A stretch of DNA of 64,000 nucleotides from Psychromonas sp. SP041. GTDB lineage: Bacteria; Pseudomonadota; Gammaproteobacteria; Enterobacterales; Psychromonadaceae. Below are positions 48,556 through 57,023 of the stretch, in pieces. The first letter of the stretch is position 1. The number at the start of each line of letters is the position of its first letter. A model generated the notes under the pieces. That model had not been told where the DNA came from. It searched no databases and was given only the letters and a program-made list of their open reading frames with translations. The stretch covers positions 186,001-250,000 of the forward strand of contig NZ_CBRF02000001.1 in NCBI RefSeq assembly GCF_000470315.2, given 5' to 3'. Both the position numbers and the translations under genes were made by a program.

Positions 48556-49911
48556 ATGGAAAATTTAAAATTCTTTAAGTTTAGCTTTCTGCTAACCGCG
48601 CTAGGCCTAGGTCTGGCTATGTTCATCGGTGGCCCTAAAGCACTCTTTATCGTCTCAGTATTAACCATCATGGAGATCTCTCTCTCTTTTGATAACGCTG
48701 TTGTTAATGCCGCCATTCTTAAAGATATGGACCCGAAATGGCAGAAGCGCTTTCTTACATGGGGGATCTTAATCGCAGTGTTCGGTATGCGTATCGTATT
48801 CCCATTATTAGTTGTTTGTGTTGCTGGTGGAATCTCACCATTAGAAGCGCTTGATATTGCAATCAATGACCACGCACAGTACGCCGCTTATATGCATCAG
48901 GAGCACATTTCTCTGATGGGATTCGGCTCAGGCTTTCTTTTGCTTGTTGGTTTAAATTACTTTATCGATGAAGAAAAAGAAACAAATTGGTTCAACGGGA
49001 TCGAAAGCACTCTAACTAAAATCGGCAAAATACCACTAGGCCCAGTTATTGTAACAGGCATTATGTTAGCCGGAATCTCAGTGTATGGGTTAGGTTTTGG
49101 TGGCGAAACAACTGAATTTGCTATTGCTGCTCAGCTAGGTGTTTTGAGCCATGAAGTTATTGGCTTTATTGCTAAAACCATGGAAGGAAATGAAGAAAAA
49201 CGAAGTGAAGCCGCTGCTAAAGGTGCTCAAGCTGTAGCTAAGAATGGCCTAGCAATGTTCATGTACCTTGAAGTGTTAGATGCAAGTTTCTCATTCGATG
49301 GCGTTATTGGTGCGTTCGCTATTACCACTGATATCTTCATTATCGCTATCGGGCTGGGTGTAGGTGCAATGTTTGTTCGTTCTCTTACTATTTTACTAGT
49401 TGAAAAAGGAACACTGTCTGAGTACAAATACCTTGAGCATGGTGCGTTTTACGCAATCATCGCACTAGCTATTATAATGGCAGTTAAAAGCTTCTATGAT
49501 GTCCCTGAGGTTGTTACCGGCCTAATTGGTGTAAGCTTTATCGTCTTTGCCATTATTGCTTCAATTGTCGAAGCCCGAAAAGAAACGAAAGCTGAAGACA
49601 AGTTAGCAAGCGAAGCCACTAACAATAGCACTGTGAATACTCATCGTACTGGGAATGCTAACCGTACTGCGAGTATTAAAGGCAATACGGCTCATAGAAA
49701 CGCCGACCACAATGCTGAGTTTGAACATACTGATAATACAGCTAATAAATACAAGCCTGATAATCATTCAAATAGTTTTCATGATAGCAACAGAAACAAT
49801 GCTGTTCATGACGACTCAAGCAATAACTGCTCTGAATCAATCTCAAATACAAGTTTAAATACAAGCTCAGTCTTAAATGATAGTTGCTCAGTCTCTGATA
49901 GCAGTGAATAA
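48556..49911 (+). CDS. terC: TerC-type (DUF475) membrane protein with Ser/Asn/His-rich tail
   Basis: 451 residues, about nine membrane helices in the first 350. MEISLSFDNAVVNAAIL and DASFSFDGVIGAFAI are the two SFDN/SFDG signatures of TerC, with GGFGGETTEF between, as in the DUF475 branch. The family moves or senses metal ions (manganese is known for relatives). The last ~95 residues are low-complexity, rich in Asn, Ser, His and Thr (from about 357), and unlike other TerC proteins I know. Second gene of the ter cluster. Confidence 0.88.
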   Translation: MENLKFFKFSFLLTALGLGLAMFIGGPKALFIVSVLTIMEISLSFDNAVVNAAILKDMDPKWQKRFLTWGILIAVFGMRIVFPLLVVCVAGGISPLEALDIAINDHAQYAAYMHQEHISLMGFGSGFLLLVGLNYFIDEEKETNWFNGIESTLTKIGKIPLGPVIVTGIMLAGISVYGLGFGGETTEFAIAAQLGVLSHEVIGFIAKTMEGNEEKRSEAAAKGAQAVAKNGLAMFMYLEVLDASFSFDGVIGAFAITTDIFIIAIGLGVGAMFVRSLTILLVEKGTLSEYKYLEHGAFYAIIALAIIMAVKSFYDVPEVVTGLIGVSFIVFAIIASIVEARKETKAEDKLASEATNNSTVNTHRTGNANRTASIKGNTAHRNADHNAEFEHTDNTANKYKPDNHSNSFHDSNRNNAVHDDSSNNCSESISNTSLNTSSVLNDSCSVSDSSE

Positions 49912-50025
49912 GGCAATTAAGCCTAAACGGCTCAAAGCACAATTGATTTAAGTACAACAAAAAAACTAAAACCTTAAGCACTGTCCCTAACAACAGTGCT
50001 TATTACAAAACAAGGAATTAACAAT

Positions 50026-50607
50026 ATGAATATTTCATTAAAAAAAGGCGCTCGCATTAGTCTTCTTAAAGAAGATGAGTCTCTGAAAATTTTAAAAGTA
50101 GGCTTAGGCTGGAAAACTAAAAAAACAGAAGGTAAAAAGTTTGATGTCGATTCTGCAGTCATCTTGCTTGATAAAGACGATAAAGTCTTTGATGAAAGTT
50201 CTTTTATCTACTTTCATAACCCTGAATCTAAATGCGGATCTATCAAACATCTAGGTGATAATACAACCGGTACCGATACAAATGTCGATGCGGAAATCAT
50301 TGAAATTGAATTAGATAAGCTGCCAGAAACAGTCTGCAAAATCTTAATCCCGGTGAGTATTCATGAAGCTGAAAGTCGTTCTCAAAACTTTGGCCAAATC
50401 GATGATTCTTATATCCGTTTGGTAAATAAAGATACAGATAAAGAAATTGCACGTTACGACCTGTCAGAAGATTACTCTATTGAAACATGTATTATCTTCG
50501 CACAAGTTTACCGTAAAGATGGTGTGTGGCGCGCACAAGCTAAAGGTGAAGGCTTCGCAGGTGGTTTACCCGCTCTATTAACTTCGTTCGGTTTCGAAGT
50601 AGAATAA
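50026..50607 (+). CDS. terD: TerD-family protein 1
   Basis: 193 residues from the ATG at 50026, with AAGGAAT upstream; the frame opens at 49996. MNISLKKGARISLLKE, LKVGLGWKTKK, VDSAVILLDKDDKV, SIKHLGDNTTGT and IFAQVYRKDGVWRAQAKGEGFAGG follow the TerD fold with its calcium-binding acidic loops. Paralogue of the next two genes. TerD proteins bind calcium and assemble with TerB/TerC at the membrane. Confidence 0.88.
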   Translation: MNISLKKGARISLLKEDESLKILKVGLGWKTKKTEGKKFDVDSAVILLDKDDKVFDESSFIYFHNPESKCGSIKHLGDNTTGTDTNVDAEIIEIELDKLPETVCKILIPVSIHEAESRSQNFGQIDDSYIRLVNKDTDKEIARYDLSEDYSIETCIIFAQVYRKDGVWRAQAKGEGFAGGLPALLTSFGFEVE

Positions 50608-50687
50608 TCAAGCCAAAAAATTAATTGTTGCCCATCCGTTACAGAGGAAGGGCAATAGCATTACAAACAATCTCTAATGGTAACTAA

Positions 50688-51353
50688 ATGACTAAAATGA
50701 TCTCTCTAGCGAAAGGTGAAAGAACCTCTCTAACAAAGAAAAACAAAGTAAAGCTTAATAAAATTATCGTCGGCCTAGGTTGGAAAGCAAACAAAGGTTC
50801 AGGTCTAGCAATTGACATGGATGCAAGTGCAATCATGCTAAACGAATCAGGCCAAGCAGAAAGCATGGATGATTTTATTTATTATGATCATGAATGTTCA
50901 CCTTGTGGTTCAATTATGACAACAGGCGATGATGAAGAAGGCGATGATGCTGTAGATGCTGTAGAAATTGAAGGCGATTGCGAGCAATTAGTTATATCAC
51001 TTAATGATGTTCCTGACCGTATCAAATCAATTGTGATCGTTACCTCTATTTATGATGCAAAAAATCGTAAACAAGATTTTAGTAAAACAGTTAATTCATA
51101 TATTCGCTTGATTGACGCCAAAGACATAGATTTTGAATTGAATACAATTGATGACATCAGTGAAGACGTATTAACAGAAAAAACTTTCTGTAAGCATGAG
51201 CTTGTTTCTGGTGGTGTTAATGAAACGGCCTTTGTATTTGCTGAATTCTACCGTGAAGGCAATGGATGGGGCTTTAAAGCCAACAGTGAAGGTTTTAAAA
51301 CAGGTTTAGGTGGCGTAGGTCGAAGCTATGGCTTGCCTTTGTCTGACGAATAG
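50688..51353 (+). CDS. terD: TerD-family protein 2
   Basis: 221 residues from the ATG at 50688; an ATG three codons on (50697, MISLAKGERTSLTKK) matches the usual TerD start and neither has a strong ribosome site. IVGLGWKANKGSGLAIDMDASAIML, GDDEEGDD and FAEFYREGNGWGFKANSEGF are TerD hallmarks. Longer than paralogue 1 by an inserted loop (KDIDFELNTIDDISEDVL). Confidence 0.88.
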   Translation: MTKMISLAKGERTSLTKKNKVKLNKIIVGLGWKANKGSGLAIDMDASAIMLNESGQAESMDDFIYYDHECSPCGSIMTTGDDEEGDDAVDAVEIEGDCEQLVISLNDVPDRIKSIVIVTSIYDAKNRKQDFSKTVNSYIRLIDAKDIDFELNTIDDISEDVLTEKTFCKHELVSGGVNETAFVFAEFYREGNGWGFKANSEGFKTGLGGVGRSYGLPLSDE

Positions 51354-51387
51354 TTCCACATAAATCACCCTAATACACACATACTTT

Positions 51388-51408
51388 GCCTAAATATTAA
51401 ATTTAGGC
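51388..51408. terminator. Hairpin between terD paralogues
   Basis: GCCTAAAT pairs with ATTTAGGC (8 bp) over five bases, in the gap before the third terD. Could reduce read-through or protect the message end. Confidence 0.45.
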
Positions 51409-51429
51409 TAATTAAAATAGAGAACAATA

Positions 51430-52035
51430 ATGGTTAGTTTAAAAAAAGGCCAAAAGGTCAGCTTAAAAAAGAAAAGCGGTTCGCAGTTAAATAAAATATT
51501 CTTCGGTCTTAACTGGGGGATGATTACTAAAAAGAACTTCTTGTTTGGCGAGTCTAAAATCTCAGTTGATTTTGATATCTCAATCGTCTTACTTGATAAA
51601 CAGAACAATATTCTTGAGACTATTTACTTCAGAAATAAAACGGCACCTGGCATTAAACATCATGGTGATGATCAAAGTGGTGACGAAAAAGATGATGGCT
51701 TAGATAATGAAGTTATCGAACTTCTACTAAGTGACATCAATCCAAAAACAGTCAATATTGGGCTGCTTTTAAATAGCTATCTTCATCAGAAACTGGACTC
51801 TGTCCCATATGCGGGTTGTCGTGTTTTTGAAGGAAGTGTTGATAAGCCAACCAATATTCTTGCAAAAGTAGATATTGCTAATAGTGTGCAATTTAAAGGC
51901 AAAGAGTCGATCATTATGGGCACGTTAAGAAAAGAAGGTGACTCATGGGAATTCGTTTGTGTTGCTGAGCCAACTAATGCAACGACGATCACTCAACTTG
52001 GCAGAGACTATGTTAACTTTGTGAAAGACAACTAA
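51430..52035 (+). CDS. TerD-family protein 3 (diverged)
   Basis: 201 residues. MVSLKKGQKVSLKKKSG, KIFFGLNWGM, VDFDISIVLLDKQNNI and GIKHHGDDQSGDEKDDG are TerD-like, but the C-terminal half departs (VPYAGCRVFEGSVDKPTNILAKVDI), as in TerX/TerA-like relatives. Last gene of the cluster, followed by a strong terminator. Confidence 0.82.
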   Translation: MVSLKKGQKVSLKKKSGSQLNKIFFGLNWGMITKKNFLFGESKISVDFDISIVLLDKQNNILETIYFRNKTAPGIKHHGDDQSGDEKDDGLDNEVIELLLSDINPKTVNIGLLLNSYLHQKLDSVPYAGCRVFEGSVDKPTNILAKVDIANSVQFKGKESIIMGTLRKEGDSWEFVCVAEPTNATTITQLGRDYVNFVKDN

Positions 52036-52067
52036 CGATTAGTTAGTGTGAAAATTAGTAAAGCAAT

Positions 52068-52103
52068 AAAAAGCCTCTATGTTTTAAATATAGAGGCTTT
52101 TTT
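52068..52103. terminator. Rho-independent terminator of the ter cluster
   Basis: AAAAAGCCTCTAT pairs with ATAGAGGCTTTTT over nine bases and continues in T, so it can act in both directions on the convergent methyltransferase gene. Confidence 0.85.
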
Positions 52104-52118
52104 CGTAATGCTGGTGGC

Positions 52119-53567
52119 CTAGATTGGCGTTAGGCTAGCTAAACGTTGGTTAAGCTTATATGACTCGAAATGCGCTTTAACTGAGTTTAAGATTTTCCCG
52201 TGAAGACTACAGCAAATGCTCTGGCCTATTATTTGTGCCGCCTTATCAACTGGCAACCAGTCCGTATTAAAATCGGTAGGAATAGAGTTCAGCATTTTCT
52301 GAACGACAATAGGTAATCTGTAATAGCGATCATCTTTTTTTATTACTACGGCATCTTTAGAGTCTTGTGACTGAGCTCTAGTGATTGTAGGGGCCGTCTT
52401 GTCGCCTTCTTTTATTAGTCTGGCTCTGCCACATGATAGTGAGCTCGTGACTGTCTTATTGCCGGTGACTTCTTTTTTCTCTATTTCTGCCCAGTTCGGT
52501 AATATAATGTCATTCCATACATCTGATTTATTCTCCTCCAACGCAGGGAATGAAAACTCAGCATCAAGCTTTGAAGCGAACATGTAAAAGCGTTTTCGGC
52601 TCGTGTTACCACTGCCGACTCTTCTAGCATCAAACACATCCTGGTTGACCTTAAATCCTCTTCTTTTGAGCTGCAGCAATAAAACGTCGTTGATAATACT
52701 ATTTTTGAAGCCGGGTACGTTCTCAATAAGCAGTGTTGGAATGTCGAGGACATCAAGAATGGATAGCATTGGAATAAACATATCGATAGTTGAACTCATA
52801 TCATCAACACTTTTTTGTTTCAGACTATTCGTTTTAAGGGCACTGAAGTCATCGCACGATAATGAGAAGTGAGCAAAAGAAATTTTTCTTGTTCCAACTA
52901 TTTTTTTTAGGACCTGAGGCTGTACATCATATATATTTTCATTGAATAGTAATTCAGGTTTACTATTTGCAAGAACCGACATAGAGGTCATTTCCGTGTA
53001 ATCTGCGGAATCTCTTTTTTCATTGGGTCTAAATTCTAAGGCCGCCTTGATCGAGAACCCTTGTTTTTCCATTGTGTGGCAGTCGACACCTCCCGTTAAG
53101 GCCACAAGGGTGCTTATATTATCATTGTCTTCAATGTTGTATGACTCACCCTCAAAAATGGGAGTGAAAACGACTCTGTTAGGCATTATTTGGACATGCA
53201 CTCTGTTTACGCCGCCGAGCGCTATTTGCATTAGATCTTTTTTAGTGACTTGAATTAATCGCTCTTTCCTTTTCAGCACAGGATTAAGTGGGTTTGCACT
53301 TCGCGATGTGTATTCTCTGATATATACTTTTTTTGCTTTTTTGTTATCTATGTCTTCTTCGGTCGCGTGAGTGACCTCAAAACCTTTGTTTTTTCCTAAT
53401 GATTTTTCAACAACAAGTGAATCACTAAACCCCATTAGCATTAGCCAGTTTGAAGAAAGAGTTAATCGTCTTCCTACTGATGTGCTTTGTACGGCCAATT
53501 GCTTGGTAATTACTTTTGGTCTGTGAACGGCTAACGAACCTGCTTTAAGGACACTTACATTTTGCAT
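52119..53567 (-). CDS. Second variant cytosine-C5 methyltransferase with SymE-like N-terminus
   Basis: 482 residues from the ATG at 53567; the frame continues to a TTG at 53597 and the ribosome site is unclear for both. Motif I is LTGGVD (157-162), motif VI IENVPGF (Glu282, Asn283), the RxR block RKR (324-326), and AAQIIGQSICC the last motif. Motif IV reads SLSCDDFS (235-242), keeping Cys238 but lacking PPCQ. The N-terminus (RRLTLSSNWLMLMGFSDSLVVEK) is like SymE/AbrB. Same plan as the gene at 32660. Probable DNA cytosine modifier, or a diverged non-methylating member. Confidence 0.75.
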   Translation of the reverse strand: MQNVSVLKAGSLAVHRPKVITKQLAVQSTSVGRRLTLSSNWLMLMGFSDSLVVEKSLGKNKGFEVTHATEEDIDNKKAKKVYIREYTSRSANPLNPVLKRKERLIQVTKKDLMQIALGGVNRVHVQIMPNRVVFTPIFEGESYNIEDNDNISTLVALTGGVDCHTMEKQGFSIKAALEFRPNEKRDSADYTEMTSMSVLANSKPELLFNENIYDVQPQVLKKIVGTRKISFAHFSLSCDDFSALKTNSLKQKSVDDMSSTIDMFIPMLSILDVLDIPTLLIENVPGFKNSIINDVLLLQLKRRGFKVNQDVFDARRVGSGNTSRKRFYMFASKLDAEFSFPALEENKSDVWNDIILPNWAEIEKKEVTGNKTVTSSLSCGRARLIKEGDKTAPTITRAQSQDSKDAVVIKKDDRYYRLPIVVQKMLNSIPTDFNTDWLPVDKAAQIIGQSICCSLHGKILNSVKAHFESYKLNQRLASLTPI

Positions 53568-53649
53568 AATAATACAAAGCGAAAATACGCTCTCCAATAT
53601 AGTTTAAGCTTGAAACCTATCTGTAATAGATTCATGAATACATGCACTT

Positions 53650-53678
53650 ATTATATCAGTTTTTGTATATACGGGCTA
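53650..53678 (-). promoter_or_regulatory. Class A promoter, poor -35
   Basis: On the minus strand TAGCCC, 17 bases, TATAAT with an extended -10 TG; the spacer carries TATATACAAAA. It drives the second methyltransferase-like gene. Confidence 0.55.
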
Positions 53679-53787
53679 GTCTTTTGAGAGCGGTGAATGT
53701 GGGATGATGCGAGTTGGTATACTGGGATTGAATTAAAGGCAAAAAAAACGGCCAATATAATTAGCCGCTTTAAACATTGTTTAATAT

Positions 53788-54033
53788 TTACTGACGACCG
53801 CCTTCAGGAGGCTCTGGAATGTCACTTTCTGACAAATAACCGTCGCCATCTGTGTCAAGCTTGCTGAAATTCTCAGCAAGTGGGCCTTTAGCTTCACTTT
53901 GAGAGATGTAGCCATCGCCATCGGTGTCAATGTCACTAAAAGCCGGTGGACCACCCTGAGGGCCGCCTTGTGCAAATGCAGATGTGCTAGCAACAAGAGC
54001 AAGTAATCCTAAAGCATTGAACATTTTTTTCAT
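53788..54033 (-). CDS. Exported EF-hand protein
   Basis: 81 residues, ATG with AGGAGA upstream. Signal peptide 1-21 (ALVASTSAFA). Two EF-hand loops: residues 36-47 (DTDGDGYISQSE, canonical) and 60-71 (DTDGDGYLSESD, Asp instead of Glu at position 12). A proline/glycine-rich start and end flank them. A periplasmic calcium-binding protein; its partner is unknown. TerD proteins nearby also bind calcium, but in the cytoplasm. Confidence 0.85.
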   Translation of the reverse strand: MKKMFNALGLLALVASTSAFAQGGPQGGPPAFSDIDTDGDGYISQSEAKGPLAENFSKLDTDGDGYLSESDIPEPPEGGRQ

Positions 54034-54119
54034 GTCGTCTCCTAAACGAAGTTTGTAAAAATTATATTAATTACGTTAAACAATAGCAGTAACCTTATAT
54101 TATAGTAAAATAAAGTAAA

Positions 54120-54626
54120 CTAGACAATATCTGTGAGTGATTTAAAATACATCATGACTTCTTCAAGAGACTCACTTAAATCCTCTGTCAAAAATAAGGT
54201 ATTAAAAGATGTTTTTTTATAACTATTAAAAGAAAAATGAAGTTTCCATCGTTTTTCATTTGAGCTTTTGCTAATACATACATAGAAAAAAGGGTGAGCA
54301 GATATTTTATCTTCTACTGTTTCGGCAAAAAGAATAAAAGGGTCGTGTTGATGGTTTTTTGAATAGTTTTCTCTCATATCAGAAAGTGCTTCATCGCTTG
54401 CTGAAAAATCACCAATCTCAATGTACATAAGAGCATCAATCAAATTACTTTGATTTGAGCTTTTGATCTTATCAGAACCATCTTTTTTGTTTCCTTCAAC
54501 AATGAAGATGTTTGATGATGAAACTCTATGATGAGAAATTTCAAGATAAGTATATGGCATTACAGTATTCGCTAATAATTTATTTAGCGTATCGATAGGT
54601 CTTGGTAGGGCATAGAAACTGGTCAT
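54120..54626 (-). CDS. Unknown protein co-transcribed with the SspB paralogue
   Basis: 168 residues. Its ATG lies two bases after the stop of the SspB-like gene, so the two are coupled. No signal peptide; mixed alpha/beta (FYVCISKSSNEKRWKLHFSFNSYKK). No motif recognised. By context it may be a substrate, partner or co-adaptor of the SspB-like protein. Confidence 0.6.
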   Translation of the reverse strand: MTSFYALPRPIDTLNKLLANTVMPYTYLEISHHRVSSSNIFIVEGNKKDGSDKIKSSNQSNLIDALMYIEIGDFSASDEALSDMRENYSKNHQHDPFILFAETVEDKISAHPFFYVCISKSSNEKRWKLHFSFNSYKKTSFNTLFLTEDLSESLEEVMMYFKSLTDIV

Positions 54627-54628
54627 TA

Positions 54629-55030
54629 TTAATTACTACTTACTAAGGTTAAGTGCCTTTCACCAAGATTAACTGGTTCCGGTTTTGATATGTTGCTAGC
54701 AAGACAATCAAATGATTCAGCTAGGCCAGTTCTTCGCTCTGAAATAGACATCACCGACACAATGGGAACAACTACTTTGTATTCTTTGTTATCAAACACG
54801 CCAAAAAATGAAATTAAATCATTATTAATGTCGTATTTTAGATTTCTGCAGGCACCGGATTTTATTGATAAGAGTACCTGCTTCTTTTTGGATAGCATTA
54901 TTGGTAATACGAGACCGTTATGTTGGCAGTTAACCATTATGTCAGTGATGCCTCCACTATGCTCAACCCATTCGTGAAAGCATTTAATGTTGAAAATCTT
55001 TTGTGTCGAGCGGGCTATATTTAAGTCCAT
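54629..55030 (-). CDS. sspB: SspB-like ClpXP adaptor
   Basis: 133 residues against 165 in E. coli SspB. FHEWVEHSGGITDIMVNC, GLVLPIMLSKKKQVLLSI, LKYDINNDLISFFGVFDNKEYKVVVPIVSVMSI align with the SspB substrate-binding fold (YEWLLDNQLTPHLVV; VPMEYARDGQIVLNI; RQVSVPLAAVLAI). After a short linker it ends HLTLVSS, similar to the ClpX-binding tail LRVVK. SspB delivers ssrA-tagged proteins to ClpXP. An element-borne copy could redirect host proteolysis. Likely promoter at 55097-55124. Confidence 0.8.
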   Translation of the reverse strand: MDLNIARSTQKIFNIKCFHEWVEHSGGITDIMVNCQHNGLVLPIMLSKKKQVLLSIKSGACRNLKYDINNDLISFFGVFDNKEYKVVVPIVSVMSISERRTGLAESFDCLASNISKPEPVNLGERHLTLVSSN

Positions 55031-55075
55031 GTTGTTCCTGCCTGTGGTAATTTGAGCTTTAAGAATCGGCCTAAC

Positions 55076-55104
55076 TTGACCGAATATCCTATTTATTGTA
55101 TATT
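55076..55104 (+). promoter_or_regulatory. Promoter of the exported protein at 55222
   Basis: TTGACC, 17 bases, TATATT. Its -10 overlaps the -10 of the leftward promoter at 55097-55124. Confidence 0.65.
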
Positions 55105-55124
55105 ATCGTAACAAGTTAAATCAA
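55097..55124 (-). promoter_or_regulatory. Likely promoter of the SspB-like unit
   Basis: On the minus strand TTGATT, 16 bases, TATACA. It shares -10 bases with the rightward promoter, so the two should exclude each other. Confidence 0.4.
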
Positions 55125-55221
55125 GTAGATTATAATAAAACATCATATTTAGACAATATAACTAGACCGTTATCTTGTATGGTTTAATAAATGTAAAAAC
55201 AAAGTTAATACGGAGAAAGTA

Positions 55222-56154
55222 ATGTTTAAAAGTCTTAGCTCAAACAACTGTCGGTTGGCACTAATACCGCTTCTAACTGGATTAAGTACTGCATCGCTTG
55301 CTTTGGATGTTCATGAAGAAAGTGAGCACAATGGTCTATTGCAAATAGTCCCATCAAAAACGGTTTATGTCGTACATGATAAATTAAACACATGTACCAA
55401 AGAGTCAATTCGATTTATGTATAGAGAACAAAAAATATTTTTGCCAAACGATACATTAGATCCGACAAGTCTAGAATCATTAGATATTTATTACGGCAAA
55501 GAAAAACCCATCTTAAATGAAGAAATTAATGCAGAAAAACTTGTCGCATCAGGGTTAAATAAAATGGAAGTTTTAGTGCTTAATAACGGGTACTTTAAAA
55601 TCAAAAAAGATGGTGTGTGGTCTACCATAAAATCTTTGCATTCTTCAGGGCCTGAAAGTAAAGGGCGATACCTTTCTCTTACCGCGACCGATATGCCTGG
55701 TGCAGGTTGGCCAGCAAACATAGTTTTAGCTTTTAAAAACAAAGGCGACTCCAAAACTTCATTTATTTATTCTGAAGTAAAGCTAGGGGATAAGTCTAAG
55801 CGGAAAATAGAAGTAATGCCGTTCTCATTCAAGATAGACGATGGTTTAATGATCACCAAAGGTGTGCCAAACATAAAAGGCCCTTACTCCGTTAACTATG
55901 AAACGACGTATGAAAATAGAAGTGCTCGCTCATATATTAAATTAGAAGATGAAATAAATTCGAAAGGCATTTCATTTAAGGTAAGTGATCCAGACCAATT
56001 ATCAAAACTTAATGTTTTCTACGATTTACATCCTGGTGATTACAGTATCGATTATGAATCTCAATTTAGAATTACGTTGTTTGATTTGTCTGATAACTTT
56101 TTCCTGAACTGTGACATTAATATACCAGGCTTTGTAAGACAGGCGGGAATATGA
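55222..56154 (+). CDS. Exported protein of unknown function
   Basis: 310 residues, ATG with CGGAGAAAG upstream. Signal peptide 1-28 (PLLTGLSTASLA). The mature protein is beta-rich, possibly two or more immunoglobulin-like domains, with Cys58 and a Cys near the end. No enzyme motif. Followed after 43 bases by the exported RelA/SpoT-like gene, probably on the same transcript. Confidence 0.65.
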   Translation: MFKSLSSNNCRLALIPLLTGLSTASLALDVHEESEHNGLLQIVPSKTVYVVHDKLNTCTKESIRFMYREQKIFLPNDTLDPTSLESLDIYYGKEKPILNEEINAEKLVASGLNKMEVLVLNNGYFKIKKDGVWSTIKSLHSSGPESKGRYLSLTATDMPGAGWPANIVLAFKNKGDSKTSFIYSEVKLGDKSKRKIEVMPFSFKIDDGLMITKGVPNIKGPYSVNYETTYENRSARSYIKLEDEINSKGISFKVSDPDQLSKLNVFYDLHPGDYSIDYESQFRITLFDLSDNFFLNCDINIPGFVRQAGI

Positions 56155-56197
56155 TTTGTTACCTTAAAATTTTTACGAAACTACAGGAGAATAATTA

Positions 56198-56968
56198 ATG
56201 AGTATATCAATTAGAACAGTTGCACTAGTCGCACTAATGATTAGTCGTACTTCTGTTTTAGCTCATGCGTATGAAATAGACGAAATACAGGGAATGAGAA
56301 GCAAGTATCCAGACAATATATATTCTGAAAGACTACTTGATGAGTTACACACTGGGCAATTGCTAAGTATAAAAAACGTCGACAAAGGTGCTAAGCAGCC
56401 TTTTAATTCTCTAGAAAAGGCTTATGAGATAGCTAACCCTGCAAGAGATGAGCTGGAGTTAGCCTTGTCTGAAATAAGTCACTCTTACGGTGTTAGCTAC
56501 ATCAATGCACCAATCAAGACTAAAGAAAGATCTTATCAAAAGTCCGAACATGAATTTGGTGGTGACGAAACACAAATTACCGACATAGTACGAGGGTCGT
56601 TCGTAACAGACTCAATTAAAGACGTTAATTTTGTATTCAATAAGATTCAAGAAAGATTAGAAGTGGTCAAAGTTAAAAACAGATTTAATGAACCGGTTAG
56701 ATCTGGTTATAGAGATTTGTCCTTACTTGTAATGTTACCTAAAACAAAAATGATTGCAGAAATTCAAATACATCTAAGCGAGATTTCAAAAATCAAATCA
56801 GGTGCTGAGCATGATGTTTATGAAATCATACAGAAAATAGAAAGGCTAGCACAGGCTGAAAACAGGCCTTTAAGCAAGATAGAGGAGTCTCAAATAGCTA
56901 AGGCTAGAAATGAGTCAAGAATCTTGTATGAGAAAGCATGGGGTCTTTATAAGAAGGTGCCTGCCTAG
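56198..56968 (+). CDS. Exported RelA/SpoT-fold protein
   Basis: 256 residues, ATG with CAGGAGAA upstream. Signal peptide about 1-24 (VALMISRTSVLAHA). Residues 95-200 follow the RelA/SpoT synthetase fold: IKTKERSYQKSEHEFGGDE, TDIVRGSFVTDSI (Asp129, Arg132), VRSGYRDLSLLVML (Gly170-Tyr171-Arg172) and AEIQIHL (Glu188, Gln190). Cytoplasmic synthetases make (p)ppGpp; an exported copy has no ATP in the periplasm, so it resembles secreted toxins of this fold or a non-synthetic relative. Cotranscribed with the exported protein at 55222. Confidence 0.7.
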   Translation: MSISIRTVALVALMISRTSVLAHAYEIDEIQGMRSKYPDNIYSERLLDELHTGQLLSIKNVDKGAKQPFNSLEKAYEIANPARDELELALSEISHSYGVSYINAPIKTKERSYQKSEHEFGGDETQITDIVRGSFVTDSIKDVNFVFNKIQERLEVVKVKNRFNEPVRSGYRDLSLLVMLPKTKMIAEIQIHLSEISKIKSGAEHDVYEIIQKIERLAQAENRPLSKIEESQIAKARNESRILYEKAWGLYKKVPA

Positions 56969-56985
56969 TAAAGCAATCAACTTAA

Positions 56986-57017
56986 TCAGGACGGCAAACC
57001 ATGGCTTGCCATCCTGA
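56986..57017. terminator. Hairpin between convergent genes
   Basis: TCAGGA-C-GGCAA pairs with TTGCC-A-TCCTGA, one mismatch, over eight bases. It separates the RelA/SpoT-like and Kef-type genes. Confidence 0.6.
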
Positions 57018-57023
57018 ATTAGC

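Noticed and set aside
49655-49993. Frames overlapping the terC tail on both strands
   Set aside because: Shadows of the low-complexity Ser/Asn-rich coding sequence.
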